Shown here: positions 63,169 to 64,000 of the stretch, piece after piece
How positions within the stretch are numbered: position 1 is the stretch's first letter
How the letters are laid out: each line of letters begins with the position of its first letter
NCBI GenBank assembly: GCA_036272935.1
Contig: DATAXP010000059.1
Location: 3,672-67,671 of the forward strand
Reading direction: 5' to 3'
DNA length: 64,000 nucleotides
Origin: DATAXP01 sp036272935
GTDB lineage: Bacteria > Planctomycetota > Planctomycetia > Pirellulales > PNKZ01
Notes under the pieces: model-generated
The model's input: the letters and a program-made list of their open reading frames with translations, nothing else
Database searches by the model: none
Told to the model about the DNA's origin: nothing
Position numbers and translations under genes: made by a program

Positions 63169-63860
63169 ATGGCGATGGGCAAGCGGAAGTCGCGGCAGGA
63201 AGCGTTGTTTGTGACGGCTGAGGAATTGCCGCGTTCGCAGGGGCATCCGTTTTACAAGCGGCTGAACCAATTGCTCGAGGAGTTCGGCTTCGACCGCTGG
63301 ATCGAGCAGCGTTGCCAAAGGTATTACGAGCAAGAACAACCGCGTGGTCAGCCGAGCATTCCGCCCGGCGTGTACTTTCGCATGCTGCTGGTCGGGTACT
63401 TCGAGGGGATCGACAGTCAGCGAGGCATTGCGTGGCGGTGCGCCGATAGTCTCAGCTTGCGTGAGTTCCTGGGCATTGAGCTGGGGTGCAAGACGCCGGA
63501 TCACTCGACGCTGACCAACACGCGCAAGCGTCTGCCCGTCGAAGTGTTCCAAGAGGTGTTTCAATTCGTGCTGCGCATCGCCCAGGAGAAGAAGCTGCTG
63601 GCCGGCAAGACCGTGGGCGTGGACAGTACGACGCTCGAGGCCAACGCGGCGATGAAGAGCATCGTGCGCCGCGACACGGGCGAGAACTGGAACGAGTACG
63701 TCACGCGGCTGATGCAAGACGAAGGGGCGGCGTCACCCGGCGAGCAGCCCAGCGCCGAGGCGCTTCGCCGCTGGGATAAAAAGCGGAAGAAGAAGGTCAG
63801 CAACGAGGATTGGGTTTCGCCGAATGATGCCGAAGCGCGCATCACGCAGATGAAAGATGG
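63169..63860 (+). pseudogene. IS1182-like transposase, 5' part
   Basis: A strong GGGAGG Shine-Dalgarno precedes ATG 63169. About 230 residues match the N-terminal half of IS5/IS1182 transposases: GHPFYKRLNQLLEEFGFD, DSQRGIAWRCADSLSLREFL, TPDHSTLTNTRKRLP, and the first catalytic Asp in VGVDSTTLEANAAM. After DAEARITQMKDG similarity ends abruptly and a different transposase begins, so the catalytic domain is truncated. The frame continues open to the window end but no longer resembles a transposase. Confidence 0.8.
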
Positions 63861-64000
63861 CTGCTCTTGGCGCGCGGCGCGGACACGAGCCAACTGGCGT
63901 GCGACGCCATCGGGCGGTGGTGGCAGCGGCTGGGGCAACGACACTACTGGCACGCCTCCGGTCTGCTGCTGTTGTGCGACTGCGGCGGGAGCAACGGCAA
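63861..64000 (+). mobile_element. ISAzo13-family ('Rhodopirellula transposase') fragment, cut by window edge
   Basis: In the frame with codons at 63882-63884 (GAC) the sequence reads DTSQLACDAIGRWWQRLGQ and LLLLCDCGGSNG, the catalytic core signature of the Rhodopirellula DDE transposase family. It is joined in another frame to the IS1182-like gene at about 63860. It continues beyond the window. Confidence 0.75.

Overview
The window comes from a GC-rich member of the Planctomycetes, most like Pirellulales. This is inferred from gene content. There are four gene sets that combine DUF1549/DUF1553 or DUF1592 proteins (planctomycete cytochrome c type) with DUF1501 or DUF1552 proteins, a PVC-type CxxCH dehydrogenase-like protein, three secreted sulfatases, a SUMF1 fragment, a PEP-CTERM fragment, Hsp70 homologues with a long C-terminal extension, and a 'Rhodopirellula transposase' fragment. 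I recognised no rRNA, tRNA or CRISPR array, but I could not scan computationally for tRNAs.

Layout. 1-8.4 kb: a DUF1592 protein cut by the window edge, DUF1552 and DUF1501 proteins, then two sulfatases on the opposite strand. 8.5-10.4 kb: a DoxX-like protein facing a two-gene operon (anti-sigma-like membrane protein and a secreted helical protein). 10.5-14.6 kb: a DUF1549/DUF1553 protein with a Big_2-like domain, and a DUF1501 partner. 14.7-20.5 kb: two MFS transporters, a methyltransferase, a phenylacetate-CoA-ligase-like enzyme and a nucleotidyltransferase-like gene broken by a roughly 100-bp internal inversion. 20.5-28.2 kb: a tiny TatA-like membrane protein, EttA, and an Hsp70 - HicB/HicA - Hsp70(long) - DUF2127 run. 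28.2-32.2 kb: a DUF1501/PSD1 operon on the minus strand. 32.4-34.7 kb: CsbD, a methyltransferase, a small lipoprotein and a secreted protein.

35-43.3 kb is the least familiar part. It holds a membrane-anchored M48 peptidase, a membrane-anchored WD40/TPR/lectin-like protein and a membrane-anchored helical-repeat protein, apparently in one operon. Divergent to them is a secreted protein with an SHD1 domain, a TPR-like region, a trypsin-like domain that has lost catalytic residues, and a DnaJ-type zinc finger. I treat it as the best candidate for an undescribed envelope system. 43.3-51.5 kb: an operon of a fused 5-oxoprolinase/hydantoinase, a ceramidase-like protein and a PVC CxxCH dehydrogenase-like protein. 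51.6-54.1 kb: an HPF/RaiA-like gene, then an IS66-like element with 13-bp terminal repeats joining a truncated PEP-CTERM gene to a truncated SUMF1 gene. 54.2-61.9 kb: a sulfatase, a small coiled-coil protein inside an apparent ~660-bp partial tandem duplication, a PSD1/DUF1501 pair and a DJ-1/PfpI protein. 62-64 kb: three small coupled genes, one apparently truncated by an IS256 remnant, then an IS1182-like transposase cut by an ISAzo13-like fragment.

At least eight palindromic repeat elements lie between, or inside, genes. Two have been absorbed into coding sequence.
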